A stretch of 64,000 nt of DNA from a virus: positions 1 through 64,000 of the IMG/VR virus record IMGVR_UViG_3300048834_000128; one strand, written 5' to 3'. A program made the position numbers and the translations under genes. Below, piece after piece: positions 1 through 7,722 of this stretch; the stretch's first letter is position 1; every line of letters starts with the position of its first letter. Below the pieces are notes generated by a model. That model ran no database searches and was not told the DNA's origin. It saw only the letters and a program-made list of their open reading frames with translations.

Positions 1-212
1 CAGCAGCATCAGCAGCATCAGCATAAGCAGCAGCAGCAGCAGCATCAGCAGCATCAGCATAAGCAGCAGCAGCAGCAGCATCAGCAGCATCAGCATAAGC
101 AGCAGCAGCAGCAGCATCAGCAGCATCAGCAGCATCATAAGCAGCATCAGCAGCAGCAGCAGCAGCATAAGCAGCATAAGCATAAGCAGCATAAGCAGCA
201 GCATAAGCAGCA
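1..212. repeat. Trinucleotide-based tandem repeat (36-bp unit)
   Basis: The tract is built only from CAG, CAT and AAG triplets on the + strand. From 28 to 99 a 36-bp unit repeats exactly, ending in CATCAGCATAAG each time, and degenerates toward 212. It is in frame with the leftward coding sequence, where one unit codes for 12 residues of Ala, Asp and Tyr. The tract begins before the window, so its full length cannot be seen. Confidence 0.9.
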
Positions 213-499
213 GCCATTAAATCACTATCACTACATTCATTATTACCATACTTAATGGCAATCTCAACCGCTTTTCTACTTCTTTCATCCTTCATAAGAT
301 GAAGCACCGTTGCAGCACAATGACCTTTGGCAAGTGTAAGTTTGCGAATATCCATACCCACTTTTTTAGCCAACCATAGAAGCCAATCACCCCTATGACA
401 GGTCTCTACCACTTTTTCAATGGTCATGTCTTTAGCCCATACCTTTGCGTCATAGCACGCATTCAGTTCAATGAGCAGTTGTTTAAATGTTTTATTCAT
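1..499 (-). CDS. Ala/Tyr/Asp-repeat protein, Imm5-like family (C-terminus cut by window edge)
   Basis: The frame starts at the ATG at 499 and stays open to the window edge. The first ~90 residues are an ordinary domain containing CHRGDWLLWLAKKVG and LTLAKGHCAATVLHLM. Everything after about residue 93 is Ala with periodic Tyr and Asp, encoded almost only by GCT, TAT and GAT. This layout matches the 'putative immunity protein' (Imm5-like) family of phages and bacteria, where a short domain precedes an alanine-rich helical repeat. That is a recognition from memory, and the biochemical role is unknown. The DNA of the tail forms a 36-bp tandem repeat (listed separately), so its length probably varies between isolates. 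It lies at the downstream end of the leftward gene cluster. Confidence 0.7.
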   Translation of the reverse strand, partial: MNKTFKQLLIELNACYDAKVWAKDMTIEKVVETCHRGDWLLWLAKKVGMDIRKLTLAKGHCAATVLHLMKDERSRKAVEIAIKYGNNECSDSDLMAAAYAAAYAAYAYAAYAAAAAADAAYDAADAADAAAAAAYADAADAAAAAAYADAADAAAAAAYADAADAA

Positions 500-520
500 G
501 GTGTCTTTTATTAGCATGGT

Positions 521-736
521 TTAAATAATTGGTTTCCCGTTGTTGTCTCTTTTTCTGAAATTACTTACACTATTAAAACTATCCTCCATGTACATAAATT
601 CATCGTAATCATCAGCGTCCAATCCTTCCGAGTGAAATTTACATTTAGTTTCAATAAACTGAACAAGTTGCTCAATGGTATAATCCCTGCCATCTAAGGC
701 GGTTTTAAGTCTTTCTGCTATTTCTTTATTATTCAT
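521..736 (-). CDS. Hypothetical protein, 71 aa
   Basis: A small acidic soluble protein with no membrane segment and no domain I recognise. It sits between the Ala-repeat gene and the 99-aa gene, on the same strand and probably in the same transcript. The N-terminal half (KEIAERLKTALDGRDYTIEQL) looks helical and the C-terminal half is rich in Asp and Tyr. The ATG at 736 is the only good start. Confidence 0.6.
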   Translation of the reverse strand: MNNKEIAERLKTALDGRDYTIEQLVQFIETKCKFHSEGLDADDYDEFMYMEDSFNSVSNFRKRDNNGKPII

Positions 737-857
737 AGGTGCAAAGTAAATTATGGTTTAAAGTTGTTTTTCTGGTTTTCGCTTTTGCCTATATGGTGTC
801 CGTACCATATCATCCCCACAAAGCATAAAAGGGCTATTGAGTCTATTAGTAGTGCCA

Positions 858-1157
858 TTAGTTCAGATTGTTCAAATGTTTCTCAACGTAATTCCTATAT
901 GACAAATATACGCTTTCGGTATCTCCCTTGAGTGCTTTTGCCAATGAATCAAGTCCCTCATACCTCCGCTTTAATCCAATCAACGTATGTCGGGCATAAG
1001 ATAGCAGCCTTTCATCCGGAATTGTGTCGGGAGGATCCGCGAGGCGTTTGATGTGCCTGAAGAATCTTTGCGTCTCCAGAACAAGGTCATCAATGGGCTT
1101 TGACTTTAGGAACGAAACGTATGTTCCTGGTGCGATATGTACTCTTATGTAGGTCAT
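858..1157 (-). CDS. Hypothetical protein, 99 aa
   Basis: A basic, mostly helical small protein without cysteine pairs or membrane segments. No family is recognised. It lies 7 bp downstream of the stop-to-start junction with the 251-aa gene, consistent with one leftward operon. About 120 bp separate it from the next gene at 736, and I see no gene there. Confidence 0.6.
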   Translation of the reverse strand: MTYIRVHIAPGTYVSFLKSKPIDDLVLETQRFFRHIKRLADPPDTIPDERLLSYARHTLIGLKRRYEGLDSLAKALKGDTESVYLSYRNYVEKHLNNLN

Positions 1158-1164
1158 GGGGTGT

Positions 1165-1920
1165 TTAGATTATTCTGATTATTGAATTTCCTCCCAATCC
1201 TATAGGCAATATCACATCTGCCAATCCGTTACCATTCATAGATGATACAAAACCATCCAAACTCCATACGTTGCCTTGTTCCTCCGCTTTATCCATGAAA
1301 TCTTCGTCACTCAATCCTTCAATGTCATTAGGGTGTACATCTTCGCCTTCTTCAATATCTATCAAATACACCCTTTTTTCCTTTGGGGCAATTCGTTCGG
1401 GTTTTACTCCTGTGTAGGTTGAAATTTCAAATATATCGGGGGATGTGTGCAACCAATCATCAATACACTCATGTAATGGCTTTTCTGTCTTATCATATCC
1501 GCTTTTTACAAAGGCTGCATATATGCCTCTTAATCTGTCAAATTGTTCATCATAAGGTAAATCTCTAAATTCATCAAATGTATTAGATAATATCATTGCC
1601 AATAAATACTCGTCATAGGCAAAACCTGCATTTGGTTTTGGTTCACTTTCTCCATAGATAGCCATTCGCTCAAAGCAAATATCTCTTGTTTCTTCTTCCC
1701 CATCATTTATAAATTTGACATTTAAAGTGGCTAACCAATCATTTAAGACAATTAACGCTTCCTTTTCGTCAAATTCGACGTTGTTGGCATCATAATGCTC
1801 TGAAATTGCTTGTTTGATAAGTTCTAATGAATTATTAGGGTTTTGTTCGTCGTGGGCGATAATTCCGACACTTCCTGTGTCAGATTCTCTGTATTCTTCT
1901 GTTAGAATAAAATGTTTCAT
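1165..1920 (-). CDS. Hypothetical acidic protein, 251 aa
   Basis: One of the larger genes of the leftward cluster, strongly acidic throughout. The N-terminus (MKHFILTEEYRESDTGSVG) suggests a beta strand followed by helices. It has no recognisable catalytic motif, signal peptide or membrane segment. Its leader contains AAACAAATTTTAAATAA, which also precedes the 125-aa gene start at 2376, so the two genes share a translation-start region. Acidic small proteins in phage early regions are often anti-host factors, but nothing here proves that. Confidence 0.65.
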   Translation of the reverse strand: MKHFILTEEYRESDTGSVGIIAHDEQNPNNSLELIKQAISEHYDANNVEFDEKEALIVLNDWLATLNVKFINDGEEETRDICFERMAIYGESEPKPNAGFAYDEYLLAMILSNTFDEFRDLPYDEQFDRLRGIYAAFVKSGYDKTEKPLHECIDDWLHTSPDIFEISTYTGVKPERIAPKEKRVYLIDIEEGEDVHPNDIEGLSDEDFMDKAEEQGNVWSLDGFVSSMNGNGLADVILPIGLGGNSIIRII

Positions 1921-1948
1921 TTGTATTGTTATTTAAAATTTGTTTACT

Positions 1949-1962
1949 ACCCCTTTCGGGGT
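1949..1962. other. Small GC-rich hairpin between leftward genes
   Basis: ACCCC-TTTC-GGGGT forms a 5-bp stem. Read on the minus strand the loop is a GAAA tetraloop. It sits between the 125-aa and 251-aa genes and lacks a T-tract in the direction of transcription, so it is more likely an RNA-stability or attenuation element than a terminator. Confidence 0.4.
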
Positions 1963-1998
1963 TTCGATTACTTAAATCTCATCAGGTAAACTTTATGG

Positions 1999-2376
1999 TT
2001 AATCTTCGCCGTCGCTTTCGTCATACACAAGCAATTCTTCAGGCGTTCCAACAAATTTATCGACTTTGATTTGAATTTTGCCGTCAACAAACCTTACTTC
2101 GTAATCATATCCCTGAATGTCGTCGGGGGTGGTCATATAGAATCCCCCTATCTTGGCTTTCTGTGATGCTACATATTGGGCGGCAAGACAGCCCATCCCG
2201 TTTGCAAATCCGCTTTCCATAGTCATTTCAGAATTATACCCGTTGACTATTTTTTTGTCCTTTAGCCAATTTGCAAGATCGTGTCCTACTCCTGAAATGT
2301 AGCCGTCATACTGTTGATAGATTGAACATACACAATGTTCTCCGTCAAAAAACTTGGTTGTGCTTCTTGTACCCAT
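1999..2376 (-). CDS. Conserved phage protein of the MGTRS... family, 125 aa
   Basis: The N-terminus MGTRSTTKFFDG followed by IYQQYDGYISGVGHDLA is typical of a small protein family found in many phages and mobile elements and annotated only as hypothetical. The conserved QYDGY core and the C-terminal acidic tail (ESDGED) are present and the length is normal for the family. Its function is unknown. It is transcribed with the leftward accessory cluster. Confidence 0.75.
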   Translation of the reverse strand: MGTRSTTKFFDGEHCVCSIYQQYDGYISGVGHDLANWLKDKKIVNGYNSEMTMESGFANGMGCLAAQYVASQKAKIGGFYMTTPDDIQGYDYEVRFVDGKIQIKVDKFVGTPEELLVYDESDGED

Positions 2377-2431
2377 AATATTTATTATTTATTTAAAATT
2401 TGTTTAATGTTAAAAATGCTTTTTGCAATGA

Positions 2432-2737
2432 TTAATATAGTTCTATTTCAGTTATAAATGCAGTCAGTTTGTGTTTTCTTTCCTTCGGTTCGCTTTCCCA
2501 TACTCCGGTTTGGAAATTAACCTTATAGGACAAATTACCGCTTTCATTTTTAACCTTGCGAAATTGCCCTAATGAAATTCCGCTTTTAAAATGGTTGTTT
2601 AGCGCATTCCATACCTTTGAGTGGTTTGGCTTATCAAAATGCTCGTCGTGTCGTTTGTGTTTTATTACTGCTACATTTTCGGGCATTATTCCACCATTTA
2701 AAGGGTTTCTATTAATAGAAATTAATAAGTATTTCAT
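2432..2737 (-). CDS. Hypothetical protein, 101 aa
   Basis: I chose the internal ATG at 2737 (MKYLLISINRN) because it follows an A/T-rich leader like its neighbours. A longer frame opens at 2773 and would add 12 residues. The protein is basic, with many His and Lys in the middle, and has no recognised domain. It belongs to the leftward small-gene cluster. Confidence 0.55.
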   Translation of the reverse strand: MKYLLISINRNPLNGGIMPENVAVIKHKRHDEHFDKPNHSKVWNALNNHFKSGISLGQFRKVKNESGNLSYKVNFQTGVWESEPKERKHKLTAFITEIELY

Positions 2738-2777
2738 TGTATTTATTTTGTTTAATGTTTCCGCTTTTAGCAATATG

Positions 2778-3011
2778 TCAGTTTGAATGAAATTTGATAA
2801 ATGCTTTCAATTGCTGATAATCGTCATTGATCTGCTTTATCTCATTGTTGACCTTATCATCATATATATCAATCTCGAAATGTTTAATTCCTCCCTCAAA
2901 TTGCAATTTCTGTATTCTTGTGAGATTTGTGGGCTTAAGAATAATATTAACTATTCTTTGCGGGGGTGTGGTGTTCATTGATACCTGAACATTTAAAAGT
3001 GCTTTTTGCAT
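2778..3011 (-). CDS. Hypothetical protein, 77 aa
   Basis: A small protein with a beta-rich N-terminal half (ALLNVQVSMN, IVNIILKPTNL) and a helical C-terminal half. No motif is recognised. It is followed 9 bp upstream by a 48-aa gene on the same strand, in keeping with a compact operon. Confidence 0.55.
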   Translation of the reverse strand: MQKALLNVQVSMNTTPPQRIVNIILKPTNLTRIQKLQFEGGIKHFEIDIYDDKVNNEIKQINDDYQQLKAFIKFHSN

Positions 3012-3019
3012 AATATTGT

Positions 3020-3166
3020 TTATTTCGCTTTGTCGATCAGTTCATAAAGCCTATCAATTGAGGGAGCTGCCTTTACTTTGCCGGCTGCCGTTCCAATCCA
3101 GGTAAAACCGTTTCGCCTAACCTGATAACCTTTATAATCGTGGGGGTAAATTGTGATTGTTTGCAT
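3020..3166 (-). CDS. Hypothetical protein, 48 aa
   Basis: A short frame starts at the ATG at 3166 and stops with TAA at 3020. It reads MQTITIYPHDYKGYQVRRN, then GFTWIGTAAGKV and an amphipathic helix. It fills the gap between two leftward genes with 4- to 9-bp spacing, which supports it as real. The fold may be a small beta sheet plus helix. Function unknown. Confidence 0.6.
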   Translation of the reverse strand: MQTITIYPHDYKGYQVRRNGFTWIGTAAGKVKAAPSIDRLYELIDKAK

Positions 3167-3170
3167 GGTG

Positions 3171-3335
3171 TTATAGATTAAATCCGTTTCTTATCAATCG
3201 TTGTTCAAAGTGTTTCCAGTCTCCGCGCTCGGATCGTGTTAATACCTTGTTTTCTGCTTTCAGATAGGCGGTTTCTTGTTGTATGGTTCCGCGTCTGTTT
3301 ATTTTGGTGTGCAGGGTTTTGGCTGTGTGTGTCAT
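3171..3335 (-). CDS. Hypothetical protein, 54 aa
   Basis: The ATG at 3335 (MTHTAKTLHTKINRRG) is preferred over a longer frame from 3392 that would overlap the 174-aa gene by 50 bp. The product is very basic, rich in Arg, Lys and Thr, so nucleic-acid binding is possible but untested. It lies 4 bp after the stop of the upstream gene. Confidence 0.5.
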   Translation of the reverse strand: MTHTAKTLHTKINRRGTIQQETAYLKAENKVLTRSERGDWKHFEQRLIRNGFNL

Positions 3336-3339
3336 AGGG

Positions 3340-3864
3340 TTAGAAATTAAATATTTTGCCACTTTCCAAAAAATCATACTCATTCGCGTCAATCGTTTCT
3401 ATTACTGCTTCATCTGTGCATCTGTATTCATACTCATTTTGCAGTAAAATAGAATAATCCTCTAAAATATCCACTAAAAAATCATCGTCCAATTCATTTA
3501 GTTTGTCATCCATATCTCCCTCATTGATAAATTCTCCGTCATCATCTCTCTCCCACGTATCTATAAGGCTGTCGCGTTCTGAAAGGTAATTTTCTGCTGT
3601 TTTGTATGTTTCGCACATATCGCCATGATCTGCTATTATCTTATTGGCGCAATGTTCGGCACTCTCAATAAATTTGCCGTCTGCGTGTCTGTTTCTGTCA
3701 AGGTCAAAAGACGTGATTTTTAAGCCTACATTCTCCGCGTCATCATACATATTATCCCACCATTCATGTTCTGTGTTTATGTCTCTTAATTCGTCAATTG
3801 CTTTTGCCTGCGCGTCTTCACTTAATTCGTTGAATTTGTAAGTGTTAATAATTACTTGTTTCAT
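3340..3864 (-). CDS. Conserved phage protein, acidic, 174 aa
   Basis: The N-terminal pattern FNELSEDAQAKAIDEL, then EHEWWDNMYDDAENVGLKIT and FDLDRNRHADG, is a family seen repeatedly in Bacteroidota phages and plasmids, always without a known function. The protein is strongly acidic (runs such as DDDGE and NELDDDF), a feature of many DNA-mimic or anti-host proteins, though that is only an analogy. The ATG at 3864 follows an A/T-rich leader. It is part of the leftward early-type cluster. Confidence 0.7.
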   Translation of the reverse strand: MKQVIINTYKFNELSEDAQAKAIDELRDINTEHEWWDNMYDDAENVGLKITSFDLDRNRHADGKFIESAEHCANKIIADHGDMCETYKTAENYLSERDSLIDTWERDDDGEFINEGDMDDKLNELDDDFLVDILEDYSILLQNEYEYRCTDEAVIETIDANEYDFLESGKIFNF

Positions 3865-3958
3865 CTGTTTGTATTGTTTAAAAAGGTTATTGTTTAGTTG
3901 GTTGTCGGTTTGCGGGGGTGCTGTTAAGCCTTCCCCCTAACAAACAAACAAAAGGTTT

Positions 3959-4576
3959 TTAGTTGATCCTATAAATATAGAATGTTTGGTTTATTGATTC
4001 GTTGATACCATGTAAAGAAATACGTTCTTCGTCTTCGTTGCCGTCGTAACTGTTTATAAAATGGCCGCGTCCGTCGGCGCTTATGGCTGCCTCGATAAAT
4101 TCGTCCATATCTTCTATAAGGGCTTCAATGGTATCATTTGCGCTTTCGCACTTTTCGCGCTGGAATGACTCGATCATTTCCTTTGCCTCGTATGGTAATT
4201 TTGAATTTTCAATAATAAATGAAGCATTAAACGCCCAAAGTGAATCTTTAATGTATTCGGCTGTTTTTTCATTTGCCTCGTCGTCTGTCAGTACCATATA
4301 GTTGTCTTTTTCGCCGTCGTCGTCGGTTGGCTCAACTTCTGAAAGGTTATTTTCGCACCATATAATAAAGTCTATTTCTTCACCTTCTTCAAGCTCTATG
4401 TGCGCTTGTTTTCTTGCGTCCTCCTCTGTTCCTTCGTAGGCTTTGCCGTCGATGATAAAAAAGTCCTCCCCGTTGTATTGCATTAATGCAAGAGCTTTCA
4501 TGAGGTTTGTGTCTTCACTGATTGAAATTAATTGTTCATCAGTGTTTGTTTGCGGGTTTAAATTGTTGTTTGTCAT
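3959..4576 (-). CDS. Hypothetical very acidic protein, 205 aa
   Basis: A soluble protein very rich in Glu and Asp with few Lys or Arg (EEGEEIDF, TDDDGEKDN, SYDGNEDEER). It has no membrane segment or catalytic signature I recognise. The overall charge resembles DNA-mimicking anti-restriction proteins, but there is no sequence match to support that name. It lies downstream of the 78-aa gene in the leftward cluster. Confidence 0.65.
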   Translation of the reverse strand: MTNNNLNPQTNTDEQLISISEDTNLMKALALMQYNGEDFFIIDGKAYEGTEEDARKQAHIELEEGEEIDFIIWCENNLSEVEPTDDDGEKDNYMVLTDDEANEKTAEYIKDSLWAFNASFIIENSKLPYEAKEMIESFQREKCESANDTIEALIEDMDEFIEAAISADGRGHFINSYDGNEDEERISLHGINESINQTFYIYRIN

Positions 4577-4606
4577 TGTATTAAATATTAATTGTTTGTT
4601 TATTGG

Positions 4607-4843
4607 TTAAAAGTCATTTTGCGCAAAATTTGCAACGTCGATTAAATCTGATACGTTCTTATGGTTTTTTGAAATGGCTGTTTGTATCTTGCTTTCAATA
4701 TATGTTTGAAAGCTCACTATTGCCCACATACCTATATTATTATAATCATCACAAAGTTTTTTATATAACTTATGTTGTTTTGATGATAAAGAGCATCTAT
4801 AAGATGATTCTGTTGTTTCGGTGTATTGTTTTGTCGTTTGCAT
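4607..4843 (-). CDS. Hypothetical protein, 78 aa, from a leaderless promoter
   Basis: This frame is preferred over an overlapping plus-strand frame because a well-formed promoter ends 4 nt before its ATG at 4843. The protein is polar, with a Thr/Ser-rich N-terminus and a helical C-terminal half, and no recognised domain. It is the first gene after the promoter and may head the transcript for the downstream leftward genes. Confidence 0.6.
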   Translation of the reverse strand: MQTTKQYTETTESSYRCSLSSKQHKLYKKLCDDYNNIGMWAIVSFQTYIESKIQTAISKNHKNVSDLIDVANFAQNDF

Positions 4844-4847
4844 GGTA

Positions 4848-4878
4848 CAAAGGTAATACGATATATTACATTTGCAAA
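4848..4878 (-). promoter_or_regulatory. Bacteroidota-type promoter of the leftward cluster
   Basis: On the minus strand TTTG (4878-4875) is followed by 19 nt and then TACCTTTG (4855-4848), close to the TTTG-N19/20-TAnnTTTG consensus. The ATG of the 78-aa gene begins 4 nt later, implying a leaderless or nearly leaderless mRNA. The spacer holds TAATAC/TATTAC half-sites like those in the rightward promoters. Confidence 0.7.
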
Positions 4879-4983
4879 TAAATTCTGAAATATTTTTATA
4901 GAATTGTCTTAGTTAATTGATTATTAACCGATTAAATTTTAAAATAAATTTATAGAATGGATATAAAACAGCCTAAAAAATGA

Positions 4984-5670
4984 CTATTTCTTGTTCAATT
5001 TGGTGTCAATTGTCTCCAAATCCTGCACTAAAAAATGTCCAGTTATATCCTTATGCAATTTTTCATACGCTGCAAAATAGTCCTTCATTGCTATTTTGCC
5101 TTGTCTGGTCATTGCGAAGTGTGGGGACTGTTTCCGGCTCTTTGGCTTAACTTTCTTTGTTCTGGCATATATTCTATTTGCGTCCAATTCTTCAATCCAG
5201 CCCTTTTGAATAATCATTTCAAAAGTTTCCTCTATCTCATATTTATAAAAACCTGACTTTCGTACATTCTGTTTAGTAAATAGCCCTCCTGGCATTAATT
5301 CGCTTATTGAATAAACCAAACAAAGCATATCTATCTGATATTTGGAAAGTCCGCGAAGCGGGGAGCGCACCGAATTGTTAAGCGCTTTAATGATCCTTTC
5401 ATGTAAAACGCCTATTAAAACAGATTGAGCATAAAATGATTTCTTTAATTCATTCTCATAATAGACTTTAAAACGTCTTGTCAATTCTTTGTTAAATCTA
5501 TCCGCTAAGCGCCTATCAAAACCAAATAGATCATCTAATTCAATCCGGCCAATAATATCCATTTCCTCCCTACTAAACGGCCTTAACTTATTTGGGCGCC
5601 CTTGTCTTCTAATAACAGGTACAAAACCCGAAGGGGGCGGAGCCGGTGAAACAATTATATTATCACTCAT
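4984..5670 (-). CDS. Putative DNA-binding regulator, 228 aa
   Basis: The N-terminus is Pro-rich (VSPAPPPSG) followed by basic residues (RRQGRPNKLRP). The middle is helical, and residues 110-200 look like a winged-helix domain (MLCLVYSISELMPGGLFTKQNVRKS, IQKGWIEEL, FAMTRQGKIAMKDY), a layout typical of transcriptional or replication-initiation regulators. This is a fold impression, not a family match. It is the gene nearest the divergent intergenic region and has a tandem repeat just upstream of its start, which it might bind itself. Confidence 0.55.
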   Translation of the reverse strand: MSDNIIVSPAPPPSGFVPVIRRQGRPNKLRPFSREEMDIIGRIELDDLFGFDRRLADRFNKELTRRFKVYYENELKKSFYAQSVLIGVLHERIIKALNNSVRSPLRGLSKYQIDMLCLVYSISELMPGGLFTKQNVRKSGFYKYEIEETFEMIIQKGWIEELDANRIYARTKKVKPKSRKQSPHFAMTRQGKIAMKDYFAAYEKLHKDITGHFLVQDLETIDTKLNKK

Positions 5671-5683
5671 TGTTTTTAATCGC

Positions 5684-5714
5684 CATTATATAGTACCTTG
5701 CATTACATAGTACC
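5684..5714. promoter_or_regulatory. Tandem operator-like direct repeat
   Basis: CATTATATAGTACC (5684-5697) and CATTACATAGTACC (5701-5714) match at 13 of 14 positions with a 17-bp period. They lie 14-44 bp upstream of the start of the 228-aa leftward gene, where an operator overlapping the promoter would be expected. No protein is known to bind here. Confidence 0.5.
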
Positions 5715-6454
5715 GATTTTATTCAATCTTGCCTTATTCATTTTAGTATAATTCAATGTGTTTAAAATGGTAATTAGTATAAAGAAAATAAATAAACATT
5801 AGAATTGCTTTATTTCGTGCGTTTTGCGGGTATTTTACGATATTGGCTACTGATGACATACCTCATTCAATTTGCGTTCATTACGTGCCAAATATGAGCG
5901 TTTTTGCATTTCGTGTTTATTCATTCTTCACTATGCTTTTGTTTACCTTTGTATTTCAATCATTAAACAAACTACACTTAATTACAGTTTACTATTTACC
6001 AACTTTCTAAAATAACTACTATGTACTCTCATTATCAGTGCTTTATGTGTCATTGGATCGCTTTGGCTTTAGGTGAATAATCAATATTATGATGGCTTAT
6101 AGTTATATTAATTGTAAGTTATGTTAAGTAATTGAGGGGGTGGCTTCCGTAACTTCGGGTTTCGTTTGGGATCTTGCATACCCCGTTCTGTATAGTGACC
6201 ACTTCACTCCAACTAAACAAAGTATCAGACATAACTATTTCTAACATTCAACAAATATAGTGGAGTTGGGGTGAGAAAAACAAGGGGTGTGTGGTTAAGT
6301 AAGTGGTTTATAGGCGATTAAAGTTAAGACGGGGTACTGACGTAAAAGGGAGGTGATGGGGTGCTGAAAATAGGGGCATTAGGTTTTTGGCATAGTAAAC
6401 ACCGCATGAAAATAAAAAAACTATGGCTAATTTGGTGAAGTGGAATATTTGATA
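5715..6454. other. Divergent intergenic region without a clear gene
   Basis: About 740 bp separate the leftward and rightward gene sets. The region is AT-rich to about 6130, then GC-richer. A rightward TACCTTTG box occurs at 5944-5951. Possible stems occur around 6136-6260, including CACTCCAACT (near 6205) with AGTTGGGGTG (near 6263). A 19-codon frame at 6021-6080 is too short to trust. Promoters, operators or a small RNA are likely; nothing is firmly assignable. Confidence 0.4.
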
Positions 6455-6462
6455 TATGTTTG
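6431..6462 (+). promoter_or_regulatory. Promoter for the antirepressor region (leaderless)
   Basis: TTTG (6431-6434), a 20-nt spacer and TATGTTTG (6455-6462) match the Bacteroidota promoter consensus exactly. The first ATG of the rightward unit is at 6467, 4 nt later. Confidence 0.7.
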
Positions 6463-6466
6463 CGGC

Positions 6467-6727
6467 ATGAGAACGAAAGGAAAAAAGAGGAAGGGGAATA
6501 TTTTCAAGGAGTATTTCACCCTGGTTGAGTTGAGTAGGGCGTTCGGTTATAAGAATCCGAACAGTTACTATAGTAGTAATGGGCGACCTCTGTTTGATGA
6601 GGGGATCGGGTTTGTCGTGGAGAGGGTCTGTGAGGTGAAGGATGCTGAGATCGCCCGGTTGCGTCGGATGGTTGCGGCGTCGCTTGGCGAAGGGGAAAAG
6701 AGTGAACAAGGGGGTGGTGGGGTATGA
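6467..6727 (+). CDS. Hypothetical basic protein, 86 aa
   Basis: The start at 6467 (MRTKGKKRKG) is chosen because a promoter -7 box ends 4 nt before it. A frame from 6440 would start upstream of that box. The N-terminus is very basic and the middle (FTLVELSRAFGYKNPNSY) resembles a helix-turn-helix, so DNA binding is plausible. The stop overlaps the ATG of the HNH gene by 4 nt (ATGA), implying coupled translation. Confidence 0.6.
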   Translation: MRTKGKKRKGNIFKEYFTLVELSRAFGYKNPNSYYSSNGRPLFDEGIGFVVERVCEVKDAEIARLRRMVAASLGEGEKSEQGGGGV

Positions 6728-7704
6728 GTGTTTTGAGGACTGATAATATTGAAACCTTCAAAGGCGCCCAATACAGGGTTGTCAGAGGATATCCCGACTA
6801 TCTCGTTTCTGAATACGGGGTGATAATTCATAGGACGAAAGGGTTTGTCAAGGTACATACCAATAAGACAGGATACCGGTTCTGCAGACTCAAGGACTCC
6901 ACAGGGAAATGGATGTCCTGGTTCGTGCACCGGTTCGTCGCTACCGCCTGGATTGAAAACCCTACCCGCAAACCTACCGTCAACCATATTGATGGAGTAA
7001 AGCATAATAACGTGGTGTCGAATCTCGAATGGGCCACAATGAAGGAGCAGATTGACCATGCCCACGGTATGGGACTCATAGTTCACAAGTCCGGCCAGGA
7101 CCATTGGGCGCATGGGATAACCCTGTCTAAAGAGCAAAAAGAGAAAATGTCGCTTGCCAAGACCGGGGAACGACATCCCAGGTTCAAGGGATACTACATC
7201 ACCCCTTTAGGGAAATTCAGCAGCGTCAGAAGTGCCGGCCACGCCCACGGATGGTCGGGAGTCTATTTCAGTACCAGGTTCGCTAAGGAAATACTGAACG
7301 CTACGCCAGGATGGTCCTTTGAAGGGGATTACTCCTCGGTACAGATTAAAAACGAACTGCAAAGACGCGAAAACCCATCTGACCCTGAAATCACAAAAAA
7401 AAGAATGTCTGATTCCAAATTGGGCGAACGTCACCCCAAATTCAAAGGCTGGTACGTCACACCTATAGGCAGGTTTATAAATACCAAGGAAGGCGGTGAG
7501 GCTTACGGGATTTCAAGGGTCGGATTCTTCAGAAAATTCAACAGGGAGGTCAAAAAAGGCACCGATGGATGGACGTTTGACAGGATACCTCCGCTCGCAG
7601 TCTCCGCTCTAAGGGAAAAATTGCCCCAATTGGAACACAAGATCAAGGGACGGAATGATGCAAAATACCCGTTCACCGAAACGGGTGAACCTGAAGATCA
7701 ATAG
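6724..7704 (+). CDS. HNH homing endonuclease with NUMOD repeats, 326 aa
   Basis: Residues 17-45 form a NUMOD4-like segment (YRVVRGYPDYLVSEYG). The HNH core spans about 65-105: VHRFVATAW, VNHIDG at 86-91 and NLEWAT at 100-105. Two NUMOD3-type DNA-binding repeats follow (KEKMSLAKTGERHPRFKG and KKRMSDSKLGERHPKFKG). These site-specific nucleases spread by cutting alleles that lack them. This one lies between an 86-aa basic protein and an antirepressor. Its codon use is GC-richer than the leftward cluster, consistent with independent arrival. Confidence 0.9.
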   Translation: MSVLRTDNIETFKGAQYRVVRGYPDYLVSEYGVIIHRTKGFVKVHTNKTGYRFCRLKDSTGKWMSWFVHRFVATAWIENPTRKPTVNHIDGVKHNNVVSNLEWATMKEQIDHAHGMGLIVHKSGQDHWAHGITLSKEQKEKMSLAKTGERHPRFKGYYITPLGKFSSVRSAGHAHGWSGVYFSTRFAKEILNATPGWSFEGDYSSVQIKNELQRRENPSDPEITKKRMSDSKLGERHPKFKGWYVTPIGRFINTKEGGEAYGISRVGFFRKFNREVKKGTDGWTFDRIPPLAVSALREKLPQLEHKIKGRNDAKYPFTETGEPEDQ

Positions 7705-7722
7705 GATAACAACACTTTCATT

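Noticed and set aside
1-212. CRISPR-like or simple microsatellite repeat
   Set aside because: There are no unique spacers, and the triplets stay in frame with a real N-terminal domain, so it is a coding repeat.
4854-4874. Rightward promoter from the TAATAC...TACATTTG match
   Set aside because: The nearest upstream TTTG is 26 nt away, and only a convergent gene lies downstream. The leftward promoter on the same bases is better formed, so the half-sites may be operator only.
4603-4881. Plus-strand frame overlapping the 78-aa leftward gene
   Set aside because: Its composition looks random and a promoter with correct spacing points the other way.
6021-6080. 19-codon frame with a CxxCH motif
   Set aside because: Too short, with no close promoter or leader and no coupling to neighbours.
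6308-7176. Long minus-strand frames opposite the HNH gene
   Set aside because: They are shadows of a gene with clear HNH and NUMOD motifs on the plus strand.
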